The notes under the pieces are model-generated. The model was not told the DNA's origin and did not search any database. It worked only from the letters and a program-made list of their open reading frames with translations. The position numbers were made by a program, and so were the translations under genes. DNA of 64,000 nt from JAEVLT01 sp044598425 (GTDB lineage: Bacteria > Bacillota > Bacilli > Bacillales > Cytobacillaceae), in NCBI GenBank assembly GCA_044598425.1, contig CP172536.1, positions 186,001 through 250,000 of the forward strand. Direction: 5' to 3'. This document shows positions 1-8,956 of this stretch, piece after piece. How positions within the stretch are numbered: position 1 is the first letter of the stretch; every line of letters begins with the position of its first letter.

Positions 1-1417
1 GTTTAACATATAGGATAATATCACTAAATTCAGTCGCACTATACAAGCCTCTATCCATACACTCCTTTAAAGCCTCGCATGCAAACTCTGGAGCCGTTTT
101 AATCGCTTTTGATATAAGCTGAAGCTGATCCCGAATATATCGCGGATATCTACTATGGACTTCAGTTAGAAATTCATGTGCGAGCTCAACTTCTTCAAAT
201 TGCTTAGAAACACTCGTGATGTAAGCAGGAATACCTTTGGTTCGGTCTCGTTTATGTTGGCGGTCTTGGATCAATTTGCCCTTTTCTTGACAAATAATAT
301 GGTCCGCAATCACAGGCCCTTCCTTTTCCTCTCGAACAAGGAGATGGCTCTCATCCGTCACTTCTATATAAACATCTTTATCTTTCTTATAGGTTCCGAG
401 AGGAACAGAGTAGCGATTTGACAAGTAGAGAATGGTGTTGTCCTTACGAACGGTTCTTGTTATACTTGAATCAACGTTTGAAAGTACAATTTCTTTAGTG
501 ACTAGTCGTAAGTGTTGTTTTTCTAGGGCAAACACTTCGACTGGTCTTTTTTTAGTTGTATTGTGAACTTTACCATTCCCCGTTCTTTCTAGCCAGGCGA
601 TACACTGTTCATTCCACTGATCGATCCCACCGAATACCCGATTTTTAGCGAAGTTTTTCTTTATAAATCCAACCACATTCTCAATCCGACCTTTACTTTC
701 AGGGTCCGCTTTCCGACAGACGTGTAGGACTAATTTTCTTTCTTCACGGTAAGCTTGAAATTCTCCCGTAAGTATTAAGTCGCCTGAATTCTCACTGACC
801 ACCATGAGAGAATCCTGATCATAAACAAGTTCATGTGGAATGCCTCCATAAAACTGAAAGGCGCTCTCATGCGTTCGAATAACATCTTTCGTTGTGAATG
901 GCCTGTCCAGCCACTCGACGTACTTAAAACGAGAATGTGACAACACAAAGCTAATGAAATATAACTTAATCTCCTTTCCATCCGGTGTTTTTTGTACGGT
1001 TTGGCCAAAGTCGACCTGTGCCTGTCTTCCCATTGGTGGATCTGGTATGGCTTCATAGGCCCGCTTTTCTTCGACTTTAGGAATATTGTATTTCTCACGT
1101 AATCCTTTAACGTAGCCACGCACCGTACTCTCGCCAATTTGTAATGTCGGATTCTCTTCTCGTAACCAATCATGAATTTGGGAAGAAGAGAGATCAGGGT
1201 GCTCGCTTAACCATGTGTGAATGAGCATTTCATAAGGATCCAATTTTTTATACCTCGTTTTTGTAGATGCCATCCATGCACTCATTTCCTCTGGTGATTT
1301 CTCAAGGTATTTATACACGGTAGTCCTAGAGATCCCTAATTTTCTAGCAATTCTTCTCACCCTAAATCCTTGCTGCTTTAATTGGTAAATTTCCATATAC
1401 ACTTTCCACTTTTCCAC
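1..1417 (-). CDS. istA: IS21-family transposase IstA, C-terminus off the left edge
   Basis: Open reading frame from a GTG at 1417 (GGAGGG about 10 bases upstream; an in-frame TGA lies just before it) that stays open to the window edge, so about 472 residues are visible. The first 60 residues carry a helix-turn-helix (IARKLGISRTTVYKYL) typical of IstA. The integrase core follows with the acidic triad: D in the DFGQT motif, D in the YDQDSL motif and E in the KGRIENVV motif. No frameshift was seen, so the enzyme may be functional. The helper ATPase IstB would lie beyond the left edge. IstA with IstB moves the element by cut-and-paste. Confidence 0.85.
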   Translation of the reverse strand, partial: MEKWKVYMEIYQLKQQGFRVRRIARKLGISRTTVYKYLEKSPEEMSAWMASTKTRYKKLDPYEMLIHTWLSEHPDLSSSQIHDWLREENPTLQIGESTVRGYVKGLREKYNIPKVEEKRAYEAIPDPPMGRQAQVDFGQTVQKTPDGKEIKLYFISFVLSHSRFKYVEWLDRPFTTKDVIRTHESAFQFYGGIPHELVYDQDSLMVVSENSGDLILTGEFQAYREERKLVLHVCRKADPESKGRIENVVGFIKKNFAKNRVFGGIDQWNEQCIAWLERTGNGKVHNTTKKRPVEVFALEKQHLRLVTKEIVLSNVDSSITRTVRKDNTILYLSNRYSVPLGTYKKDKDVYIEVTDESHLLVREEKEGPVIADHIICQEKGKLIQDRQHKRDRTKGIPAYITSVSKQFEEVELAHEFLTEVHSRYPRYIRDQLQLISKAIKTAPEFACEALKECMDRGLYSATEFSDIILYVK

Positions 1418-1515
1418 CTTTCAACTTCCCTCCACCTGAATTGATAGTTTGATACCCTATCACATTATACAGGTTATGGGAAAACATTTAATAGTATGGG
1501 GAAGGTGGGTACGAG

Positions 1516-1562
1516 CATTGAAAAGGGTGCCGCCCCTCCCCGGGACGGCACCCTTTTCAATG
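1516..1562. terminator. Long perfect hairpin upstream of the IS21 element
   Basis: A 17-bp perfect stem (1516-1532 pairs with 1546-1562) with a 13-base C-rich loop. It lies between istA and the ISL3 remnant. Either arm begins or ends in a short A/T run, so it could act as a bidirectional terminator that shields the element from outside transcription, or be part of the element end. Structure is seen; role is inferred. Confidence 0.5.
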
Positions 1563-1620
1563 CCAAATCCCCTAAAGCCCCTAGGTTAAAAAGTGTCCAT
1601 TTTTATCTAGCGGAAACTGC

Positions 1621-2220
1621 CTACTTTAGTTTAGCAGTTACACCATTATTCAGTTTGGATGTAAGCCATTGAATGATGCCCGTGTAATGAGTTTTAATCA
1701 TTTTGGCGACATCCACCATAGGTTGCAGACGGTAACGAAGGCCCCATTGTATCCAGTCATGTAATACCATTGGTGCAACTTCGCTTGGGTATTGATATAT
1801 TTCCTGTAAACTGACTCGCATACGGTAGGCTTTAGCTGTATCTAGATGGTAGTCCTTTAATCGGTCAAGCGTCTCATTTTGTTTTTTAGTTAAATTACTT
1901 TCATTTTTCAACCAGACATATCTTGTGTTTTTTAAATCAAGGCAATTTTTTTGTTCATTTCGCCGTACTTGATCAACAGCGTCATTCACAGCATTGATAA
2001 CGTGAAACTTATCAAACGTAATGGGGGCTTTGGGAAAATTCTCTTGAGCACCTTTAATGAAGGCTGGGGACATATCATAAATAGGCTGTTGTTCGGCACC
2101 ACAATTAGAACAGGTAAGGACAGCTCCTTTACGAATTTCAACAAAGACATCTAATTGTTCCTTTTCTTCATTAAAAATGCAGCTATCTATATACCATGGT
2201 TCGGGAATGTGAAATACACT
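1621..2220 (-). pseudogene. ISL3-family transposase remnant with internal deletion
   Basis: The minus-strand reading starts with an ISL3-type N-terminus (IPEPWYIDSCIFNEEKEQL and a CSNCG zinc motif, about 2218-2080). It jumps in frame straight to the late catalytic part (MSPAFIKGAQENFPKAPITFDKFHV onward, from 2073), skipping the roughly 150 residues that hold the HTH and the first catalytic aspartate. It ends early at 1621 (NGVTAKLK and a stop) where ISL3 proteins normally continue with the NGxxEAxN...RARGYR tail. The gene is therefore deleted in the middle and cut at the 3' end, probably where another element joined. It cannot encode an active transposase. Confidence 0.8.
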
Positions 2221-2539
2221 TTCGATTTTCGATATTATTTATTTCAATTAACATTGTTATCACCTAGATTCTAATATTTAGAATCCAGTATCGACACTAG
2301 TGTGTCATTTTAAACAGCGAAGAAGCAAAAATGCCAATCATGCCTTAACGTATTCGGCTACCTTTAAAGCGTCACGTTGAACCGTATCATAAGTGATGGT
2401 AAATCAAAGGAAAAATAAAGAGAGTAAAGTCTTTGAAATAAAGTAGCGTATAGAATCATTGTAAGTTTTTACAGCATAAGTGTTGATTAACCAATAAAAT
2501 CCAACAAAAAGATACCAAAAAGGACACCCTTCTTGTAGT

Positions 2540-2827
2540 ATGAAGTTTGCGAACAAACAAACTACAGAAGAGGTGCCCTCATGCAGAAGCATGCCACATT
2601 CCACAATTTGTTTCAAAAGAAGAAATAGCCTTCAAATTCATGTCATGAAACTAATTAATGAAGCTTTAGATGAGACACGCCGTAATGGCATCCTCGAGGC
2701 AACCAACGGATTAATTCAAGCTGCCAAACGACAAGCAAGAGGATATCGTTCAACAAAAAACCTAATAACGATGATCTATCTTATTGCAGGTGGGTTAGAT
2801 TTAAAGGCAACGAAGTTATCAGAGTAA
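2540..2827 (+). pseudogene. ISL3-family transposase remnant, opposite orientation
   Basis: The frame ends with a typical ISL3 C-terminus (NGILEATNGLIQAAKRQARG followed by YRSTKNL). It is preceded directly by HVMKLINEALDETRR, which belongs about 120 residues earlier in a full ISL3 protein. The coding region is thus collapsed by at least one internal deletion, and most of the N-terminal part is missing. It faces away from the other ISL3 remnant at 1621-2220. The 3' end runs into a large imperfect hairpin. Likely a decayed, non-autonomous derivative. Confidence 0.7.
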
Positions 2828-2830
2828 CTC

Positions 2831-2935
2831 CTTCATTTAACTTACAGACCACCCAGTAGTTTCAATTAAGTTTGTCAAGTGCTTTCCTTGACAGGCTTAA
2901 TTGATACTACTACCCTTGTAAGTTGTTAATGAAGG
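2831..2935. repeat. About 105-bp imperfect inverted repeat at an ISL3 end
   Basis: The inner stem 2855-2879 pairs with 2887-2911 (25 positions, three mismatches, 7-base loop). An outer stem 2831-2846 pairs with about 2917-2935. It starts 4 bases after the stop codon of the ISL3 remnant, so it may be the element terminus or a terminator. Confidence 0.55.
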
Positions 2936-3072
2936 GGTATCCCACTCAAAACTGCAAATAGACATAATTTACCATTAATAAAACGTTCTTTTAAAACCAA
3001 AATTAATATAAATTCATGCTGGAACCAGTAATAATTCAGTTTTCATTGTTCTAATGTGCCCCATACCACTTA

Positions 3073-3429
3073 CTATAGATTCCTATCTAATAAAATACCA
3101 ACTTGTTCCGCCATGACTTTTGGTGGATAAGGCATTCCATTCGTAATCCACCATTCCACAATCCCGACATATGAAGTGACAATAAATTGAAGAATAACCT
3201 CTTCATTTAATCCATGGTTCTTTCCTTTTGATGTATCCACTTCGTCCTTGAACTCTTCGATTAGAAACTCATGGAACTGCCTACGAAATGAAGGAGCTCC
3301 TTTACTGGCTAACATCGTGGAAAAGAATAAATAATGGGTTTTGAGGTATTCAAACCATGGCAGATTCGCATCTTTATACTCCAACTCAGATGTTGATTCG
3401 CAAATAGCTGGAGGAAGTAGGTAAGTCAA
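3073..3429 (-). pseudogene. TetR-family regulator, C-terminal fragment only
   Basis: About 105 residues match the ligand-binding C-terminal half of the intact TetR at 19130-19678 (shared YLFFSTMLASKGAP, VILQF, GxVEWW, VMAEQxGxLLDRNL). The N-terminal HTH is absent: just upstream the sequence changes to the SDR fragment that runs the other way. The intact arrangement would be tetR < operator > SDR; here a deletion has removed both 5' ends and the operator between them. Confidence 0.75.
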
Positions 3430-3454
3430 TCGCTCCTGGAGAGTCGGTGTGACA

Positions 3455-3914
3455 ATTTCCAGTCAGTCTGGACACAGAATGCCTCAATTAGGAGTTGAAA
3501 TCGATGAACAGCTAGCAACGATACCAACGGAAGAACTCCTTAGTTTAGAAGTCCTTCGACCGGAAAATATCAAGGATACATTGCACGCTTATCAAATGGT
3601 GAAACGGTGCAATGTGAAACGGGTTATGTTTGAATCTATACGTTGGGGGAAAAAGACGCGCGTATCATTTCCATTTCTCCCGGGATTATCGTAACTCCTT
3701 TGGCTATAGATGAGTTCAATGGTCCAAGAGGAGAGTTCTATAAGAATATGCTTGCCAAATGCCCTGTCGGAACTCCAGGGACAGCAGATGAGGTTGCAAA
3801 TGTGGCTGAGCTGCTGATGAGCCGCAAGGAGCTTTCATCACCGGGGCTGATTTCATAATTGACGGTGGAGCGACGGCTTCATTTTTTTACGGTCCATTAA
3901 AACCGGCAGAATAA
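3455..3914 (+). pseudogene. Short-chain dehydrogenase, broken C-terminal part
   Basis: The conceptual product after joining frames reads SQSGHRMPQLGVEIDEQLAT, then KRCNVKRVMxES and ISISPGIIVTPLA, then FNGPRGEFYKNMLAKCP and DFIIDGGATASFF. This is the C-terminal half of a classical SDR oxidoreductase. Frame changes near 3650 and 3840 and loss of the Rossmann N-terminus make it non-functional. The active-site serine region is at the start of the fragment and the usual YxxxK is replaced by HAYQMVKR. It lies head to head with the TetR fragment at 3073-3429. Confidence 0.7.
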
Positions 3915-3999
3915 TGAAAGGAATCTCAAAATAAGTCTCAATTATCTCTACTTATCTCACCTAAAAATTTACGGCCATAAGGAAAAATAATTATTCCAA

Positions 4000-4037
4000 A
4001 TCCGAAGGCCCCTACTTTTAAGATTGGGCCTTCGGAT
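4000..4037 (-). terminator. Hairpin after the cupin gene
   Basis: A 12-bp perfect GC-rich stem (4000-4011 with 4026-4037) 4 bases past the cupin stop on the minus strand, followed by an AT-rich stretch. A plausible end of the minus-strand detoxification operon. Confidence 0.6.
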
Positions 4038-4041
4038 GCGT

Positions 4042-4452
4042 CTATAGATTGTTGTACCAATTATCATCAACTGGTTCCAACCATTCCGGCGTACCTGCAG
4101 TAATGGCAATGTGTTCAAACCAGCTGTCTTTTGTTGCACCATGCCAGTGTTTCACACCATCGTGAGTAACAAGCACATCGCCGGCTTTTAAAAATTGAGC
4201 AGGTTTTCCTTCTTCTTGGTACCAACCTTCTCCGCCAGTTACTAATAAAATTTGAAATCCATTCCGGTGAATATGCCAGTTATTTCTGCAACCTGGTTCA
4301 AAGGTCACATTTCCGACACCAACATTTACTTTAGGATTAGCAACTAATGTTTTAAGATAACTTTGTCCCACAAAAAATTGTGAATATGGATTTTTTTCGC
4401 CCGCCGGGAAAATAACGCCATGTTTGACTTCCTCATGTTTTGCCACTTTCAT
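4042..4452 (-). CDS. Cupin-domain protein (carboxymuconolactone decarboxylase-associated type)
   Basis: 136 residues with a single double-stranded beta-helix. Cupin motif 1 is seen as NWHIHRNGFQILLVTGGEGW, with the usual glutamate replaced by glutamine. Motif 2 is GDVLVTHDGVKHWHGA. Histidines of both motifs would bind a metal. No signal peptide, so cytosolic. It is the last gene of a minus-strand set that starts with the carboxymuconolactone decarboxylase at 4987-5742; such cupins often accompany that family. The substrate is unknown. RBS: GGAG-like sequence before the ATG at 4452. Confidence 0.8.
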   Translation of the reverse strand: MKVAKHEEVKHGVIFPAGEKNPYSQFFVGQSYLKTLVANPKVNVGVGNVTFEPGCRNNWHIHRNGFQILLVTGGEGWYQEEGKPAQFLKAGDVLVTHDGVKHWHGATKDSWFEHIAITAGTPEWLEPVDDNWYNNL

Positions 4453-4469
4453 TCCTCCATATGACCGGT

Positions 4470-4805
4470 TTATTTTAATTTCCCGCCAAACACCGGGAAG
4501 TAGCTATGCTCACCATAATCCTGGATTCGCTCGACATTCTTCAACGTCACCATATCTTCATCGCTGATAACAAAATCAAGCTCTACATTGTTTCTCATGT
4601 GATCCGGATTTGCCGTCTTGGGAATGACGACAAGACCAAGCTGCACCAGCTTCATTCATATAAGCCTGAGCCGTATCAATATGGCGATATCCGATCGATA
4701 CCGCGTCACGCACTGCCTGTGCCGCCTGTGCATCGTCCAACAGCCAGGTACCAAGACCTAATTTTGGAATCTCTACATCATTTGATAATTTGAAAGTTTC
4801 GTTAA
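4470..4805 (-). pseudogene. Aldo/keto reductase with internal deletion
   Basis: The N-terminal part (NETFKLSNDVEIPKLGLGTW ... GYRHIDTAQAYMNEAG, about 4805-4645) holds the catalytic Asp and Tyr. It is joined out of frame to a C-terminal part (LGLVVIPKTANPDHMRNNVE ... YFPVFGGKLK, 4655-4470). Roughly 180 central residues, including the catalytic Lys and His, are gone. It sits in the carboxymuconolactone decarboxylase-tautomerase-cupin operon; an intact relative is at 7795-8646. Confidence 0.75.
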
Positions 4806-4971
4806 ATATGCTTTTGTCTCCTTTCCATGGTTATGTTTCTCATTGGGAATTCCTTCATGCTTGTTTCTCCGGCGTTTACTGTATCCTTAACAGTTTGAAA
4901 AATCTTTTCAGTAAGATTTTCTTTTGTTCTTCCGTTCAGCCGGGTAAAAGTTTTACAAGAATCTGTGGCAT
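4802..4971 (-). pseudogene. 4-oxalocrotonate tautomerase-like gene, broken
   Basis: Starts MPQILVKLLPG (catalytic Pro2, as in the 4-OT family), then meets an in-frame TGA where TEEQK would follow. After a frame change the reading continues ENLTEKIFQTVKDTVNAGET, then diverges. The family length is about 62-70 residues. It begins 15 bases after the carboxymuconolactone decarboxylase stop, so it was the second gene of that operon. Tautomerase, decarboxylase and cupin genes commonly occur together in aromatic or quinone handling. Confidence 0.6.
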
Positions 4972-4986
4972 CCTCGTTCTCTTTTC

Positions 4987-5742
4987 TTACTTTTCAGGAA
5001 TAATTTCATTAATGCAAGCTAATGCATTCAGCGTTCTCGGAAAGCCCATATAGGGGAGGCAATGGGTGATGGCGGAGATCAAGGTTTCTTTGTCATTGCC
5101 GACATTCAGGTTTCCCTGCACATGTGACTTTACTTGACTTTCACAACCGCCCAATGCACTGATAATACAAAGTGTCAGCAATTCCCGAGTTTTCAATTCG
5201 AGTCCGCCACGGGTGTAAAAGTCTCCAAAACAGAAAGAGGATAGATAATCCCGAATATGCTTTTGATTAGCGGGAGCTGCCTTCCTCATTTTTTCAATGA
5301 CATCACCAAAAATCTCTACCTGCACTGCAAGTCCTTTTTGAAAACGTGGATCTTCATCCACAGTCGTCTGACTTTCAATCGGCAAAGGGATATTTCTTGT
5401 TTTGAAAACATCGTTGACTTCATGGATTGCATTTAACGTTTTCGGGAATCCAATGTATGGAGCACACTGGTAAACAGCTTCTTTGATTTCTACAGGTGTT
5501 AGACCAACATTCAGTGCCGCACCAACGTGTGCTTTAAGTTGAGGCAACGTTTGTGTGGTCGTAAGCACGACCAGAGTAATCAACTCACGTTGCTTGTCGT
5601 CCAAATTACCTTGATAAAATACTTCCCCAAAAATAAAACGGTTCAGGATGTCCTGAAAATCAGGGTCCGTAGCGTATGCGGCAGGTACTCCATCGCCGAA
5701 TAGCTGTTTGTATTTTTCCTTGCTCTTTTCAACACGGTTCAT
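4987..5742 (-). CDS. Carboxymuconolactone decarboxylase family protein, two domains
   Basis: 251 residues built from two tandem CMD domains: residues about 25-110 (FIFGEVFYQGNLDDKQRELI ... AYIGFPKTLNAIHEV-like end) and about 145-245 (SFCFGDFYTRGGLELKTREL ... CLPYMGFPRTLNAL). The GFPxTLNA signature appears in both. Only the second domain carries a cysteine in the ExxxxxH helix region. The ATG has a strong GGAGGTGAACAT site. First gene of an operon with tautomerase and aldo/keto reductase (both broken) and cupin genes, read from the TetR-type operator at 5841-5858 and divergent from the broken tetR at 5904-6454. Probable thiol-dependent oxidoreductase or decarboxylase; substrate unknown. Confidence 0.85.
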   Translation of the reverse strand: MNRVEKSKEKYKQLFGDGVPAAYATDPDFQDILNRFIFGEVFYQGNLDDKQRELITLVVLTTTQTLPQLKAHVGAALNVGLTPVEIKEAVYQCAPYIGFPKTLNAIHEVNDVFKTRNIPLPIESQTTVDEDPRFQKGLAVQVEIFGDVIEKMRKAAPANQKHIRDYLSSFCFGDFYTRGGLELKTRELLTLCIISALGGCESQVKSHVQGNLNVGNDKETLISAITHCLPYMGFPRTLNALACINEIIPEK

Positions 5743-5759
5743 ATGTTCACCTCCAAAAA

Positions 5760-5880
5760 ATGAATATTGATTGATTTATCAATACCTGTTTATAATTATA
5801 AAATGAAACAGGACGCTTTCAATGGTTAAATGCACGAAATTTGTTGACTATTCAACAAATCAATTGAAATGGTTGATTAT
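5760..5880. promoter_or_regulatory. TetR-type operator/promoter block, copy A
   Basis: TTGTTGA (5841-5847), 4 bases, TCAACAA (5852-5858): a perfect dyad between the CMD operon (left) and the broken tetR (right). On the CMD side it shares the TTTATAATTATAAA and TTTAACCATTGAA blocks with copies B, C and D (16383, 18631, 19725). Likely bound by the TetR encoded at 19130-19678 or its lost paralogs. Confidence 0.7.
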
Positions 5881-5903
5881 CTATAGAAAGATTGGTGAGA
5901 TTC

Positions 5904-6454
5904 AATTGCCTAAAGTAGATCGAAGAATAGCCAAAAGCCAAGAAGCGATAAAAAAGGCCGTAACTTTAACTGATGTCTGAAAAAAATTTTGAAGACATTA
6001 CGATTCAGGATATTGCAGACAGAGCCAATGTGAATCGAGGAACCATCTATCTTCATTACACGGATAAATATGATCTGCTGGATAAGATGATTGAAGAACA
6101 TATCAACAATCTCCGAGAACTTTGCCGATCCGCTTCAGAAATGACGTTTCAAGAAGGAAATTACGTATGGTTCGAATATTTTGAACGTCATTTTTATTTT
6201 TTTCAACCATGTTGGCAAGTAAAGGGGCTCCTTATTTTCGCAACCGGTTTCTTGATTTGATCATAGAAGAGTATAAAGCTGAAGTGGATGTGACAAAAGG
6301 AAAAAATGGCGGTTTTCATGAAGATGTGATACTTCAATTTTTTGGCTCAGCGATCGTAGGTTTAGTGGAATGGTGGTTCAAAATTGGTATGCCTTTGCCT
6401 GCTCGTGTCATAGCAGAACAAACGGGGGCATTGTTAGATCGGAATTTTGAATAA
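5904..6454 (+). pseudogene. TetR-family regulator with two frameshifts
   Basis: Begins at a TTG (5904) as LPKVDRRIAKSQEAIKKAVT. A one-base insertion near 5965 shifts the frame, then MSEKNFEDITIQDIADRANV (HTH) continues from 5973. A one-base loss in a T-run near 6202 shifts it again, and the C-terminal half MLASKGAPYFRNRFLDLIIE ... MAEQTGALLDRNFE-like end reads from 6209. Apart from these shifts it is almost identical to the TetR at 19130-19678. Divergent from the CMD operon. Confidence 0.8.
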
Positions 6455-6661
6455 AGGACATAATGATCTCAGATTGTGAAGAAACGTTCTTAAAGTAACT
6501 CTGGGCGTTAGTTGAACAAGGCCAACTAAAATAATAGTCAAACTTTTTTAAAATGTAACGGGAACCCCATTTTGAAAAAGATTGTTCAAAATGGGGTTCA
6601 ATATGTGCTATTAAATCGGAGGAGGGTAGGACTTATTGAAAGAACATATTCATATGCTTAT

Positions 6662-7564
6662 CTATTGGGCATATTTCTCTTTCAATCGCTTTATATCTTC
6701 AATTGGCGGCAAACCAAACATTCGGGAATATTCACGGCTGAATTGCGATGGACTTTCATAGCCAACCCGGAATGAAACCTCTGCAGCATCTGTTGCCTCC
6801 GTTAATAACAGTTGCCGAGCTTCTTGCAATCTCAATTGTTTTTGAAACTGAATAGGACTCATAGCGGTTACTTCTTTAAAATGCCGATGAAGTGAAGAAA
6901 CACTCATATTTCCTATTTCCGCAAGCTCCTCAATGCGAAAAGACTGATTAAAATGACTCATAATATGTTCAATTACGTTTCTGATTTGGGCTGTTTTGCT
7001 TCCATCTATTGCTATTTGTTCAAGTGTCACGCCATGCCTTCCTTGAAGAACTCTATATAAAATCTCCTTTGTTAAAAGAGGAGCAAGTAACTTAATGTCT
7101 ATTGGATTATCAAGCAGACGTACGAATCGAGTGACAGCATCAAAAAGGGATGATTCTACCCTGCTGACATACATACCCCGCTGTGTATTCCCGTTAGAAG
7201 CAGCCTTCACTCCTGAATCCTTTAAAACCTCTAAAATTTGATTTGGTGTAAATTTTAGGTTAAGAGCTAAATACGGATTAGCAGAAGAGGCATCAATAAT
7301 TTGGCTGCTTACCGGCAAGTTAACGGATGTAATGAGGTAGTCTCCGGGACCGTAAACGAAGCGTTCCTTACCCAATAAGCTCTCCTTCACACCCTGCATG
7401 ACAATACATAGCGAGGGTTCGTAAACCTTATATTTTGGCCGTGTGATAGTAGAATTACGAATAAAAAATAAAGAAGGAATTACAGTTGAATGAACACCGT
7501 CTCGACTGGAATGCCGTTCAATAAGTTCAGTGAGTTCAGCCAACTGTTTAGATTGTTCAGGCAT
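6662..7564 (-). CDS. AraC-family transcriptional regulator
   Basis: 300 residues. The N-terminal part (about 20-170) matches the AraC_N arm found in regulators beside alcohol and aldo/keto reductase genes (YEPSLCIVMQGVKESLLGKE). Two C-terminal HTHs lie at about 200-298 (FRIEELAEIGNMSVSSLHRH; DAAEVSFRVGYESPSQFSRE). It is divergent from the aldo/keto reductase at 7795, which it probably controls. RBS: AAAGGAGATCCTT before the ATG at 7564. Confidence 0.85.
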   Translation of the reverse strand: MPEQSKQLAELTELIERHSSRDGVHSTVIPSLFFIRNSTITRPKYKVYEPSLCIVMQGVKESLLGKERFVYGPGDYLITSVNLPVSSQIIDASSANPYLALNLKFTPNQILEVLKDSGVKAASNGNTQRGMYVSRVESSLFDAVTRFVRLLDNPIDIKLLAPLLTKEILYRVLQGRHGVTLEQIAIDGSKTAQIRNVIEHIMSHFNQSFRIEELAEIGNMSVSSLHRHFKEVTAMSPIQFQKQLRLQEARQLLLTEATDAAEVSFRVGYESPSQFSREYSRMFGLPPIEDIKRLKEKYAQ

Positions 7565-7794
7565 AAGGATCTCCTTTCGTTTCTAACTGCATAGCTCCAT
7601 TATAATGAATATTTGTCAACTCAGTAAGTGGTTGTGAGAGAATTAGGCAATGATTTGATAGGAATTGGATAACGTATTTTCTTTCACTTGCTGCATAATA
7701 AGATTGCTAAAGTATTTTTATTCCTTCTCCATTGGATGTGGAGAGGGTATTGGACAACCAAGCATAATATATTGAGAAACAGGAGGGTTTTACT

Positions 7795-8646
7795 ATGCAA
7801 AAAGTCATTTTGAACAATGGTGTTGAGATGCCAATACTAGGCTTTGGCGTTTATCAGATACAAGATGAAAATGAATGTGAACAAGCTGTTTATGATGCTA
7901 TTATGGCAGGCTATCGTCTGATTGATACAGCTGCCTCCTATCTAAATGAAGAAGCAGTTGGCAAAGCCATCAAGCGAAGCGGTGTGCCAAGAGAGGAATT
8001 GTTTATTACAACGAAATTATGGGTTCAAGATACAGGTTATGAAAACACAAAGAAAGCATTTGAAAAATCACTAAAAAGACTACAGCTTGATTATTTAGAT
8101 TTATATTTAATCCATCAGCCATTCGGAGATGTCTTTGGTTCTTGGCGAGCCATGGAGGAGTTGTATCGTGAAGGAAAGGTCAAAGCAATCGGAGTGAGTA
8201 ACTTTAGAGATGACCGTCTGCTCGATTTAACGCTTCGTAATGAAGTTATCCCTGCCATTAATCAAGTAGAAACACATCCTTTCTGTCAACAAATTGAAAG
8301 TCATAACCTTATGAAAGAATACAATATACAGATAGAGTCCTGGGGTCCTTTTGCTGAAGGAAGAAATAATATATTCCAGAACGAAATTTTATTATCAATA
8401 GCCGGAAAATATCATAAATCCGTCGCTCAAGTCATCTTGCGTTGGTTGATACAGAGAGGCGTCGTTGCGATTCCTAAGTCTGTTCGTAAGGAAAGAATCA
8501 TCGAAAATTTTAATATTTTTGACTTTGAATTAAGCCAAGAGGATTTGGACCGAATTGCTACATTAGACACGAAACAAAGCCTATTCTTTTCACATAACGA
8601 TCCTGAAATAGTGAAATGGATGGCTAACCGCAAAATTGATATTTAA
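7795..8646 (+). CDS. Aldo/keto reductase (YvgN/diketogluconate reductase type)
   Basis: 283 residues, full length for the family. NADPH-dependent reduction of aldehydes and ketones in the cytosol. The catalytic tetrad is complete: Asp44 and Tyr49 (RLIDTAASYLNE), Lys74 (TTKLW) and His107 (LIHQP). The cofactor end is GVVAIPKSVRKERIIEN. RBS: ACAGGAGGGTTTT before the ATG. Divergent AraC regulator at 6662. A terminator follows at 8861. This is the only intact member of the aldo/keto genes in the window. Confidence 0.92.
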   Translation: MQKVILNNGVEMPILGFGVYQIQDENECEQAVYDAIMAGYRLIDTAASYLNEEAVGKAIKRSGVPREELFITTKLWVQDTGYENTKKAFEKSLKRLQLDYLDLYLIHQPFGDVFGSWRAMEELYREGKVKAIGVSNFRDDRLLDLTLRNEVIPAINQVETHPFCQQIESHNLMKEYNIQIESWGPFAEGRNNIFQNEILLSIAGKYHKSVAQVILRWLIQRGVVAIPKSVRKERIIENFNIFDFELSQEDLDRIATLDTKQSLFFSHNDPEIVKWMANRKIDI

Positions 8647-8860
8647 TTCCCTAACTGTTATATCATCTTAAATCATTGATTCTTTTTTCTTTTATGTATA
8701 GTTGGTTTTTATCCACTTCCCTACGCTCAAAAGTCGGTACTTACTGTTAAATAGTTTGTTTCCAACCGGCAAGGAATCGGGAAAGAGCAGCAAAGGACCA
8801 TTGTGTAATCAAACTTTATTCAATCGGTTTGATTCAATAAAAAATCAATACAAACTCAAG

Positions 8861-8886
8861 CTGGATCCAAAATGGATCCAGTTTTT
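8861..8886 (+). terminator. Rho-independent terminator
   Basis: 8-bp perfect stem (8861-8868 with 8874-8881), 5-base loop, then TTTTTC. It ends transcription from the aldo/keto reductase side. Confidence 0.8.
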
Positions 8887-8956
8887 CTATTAACCATTAC
8901 CCCTCAAAAGAATGGTGCCTACTACTTGTTTGTTTTTTAAGCAACTATTTGTAGCA

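Noticed and set aside
775..1173. 132-residue minus-strand ORF
   Set aside because: It is a shadow frame of the istA gene; the true IstA frame passes through it without stops.
2310..2400. Short minus-strand frame TITYDTVQRDALKVAEYVKA
   Set aside because: Only about 20 readable residues with no start and no assignable family; probably debris.
4790..5053. 87-residue plus-strand ORF
   Set aside because: It lies antisense to the tautomerase remnant and the end of the CMD gene; no RBS or family.
8702..8893. 63-residue plus-strand ORF after the aldo/keto reductase
   Set aside because: It contains the terminator at 8861 within its coding frame and has no family or convincing RBS.
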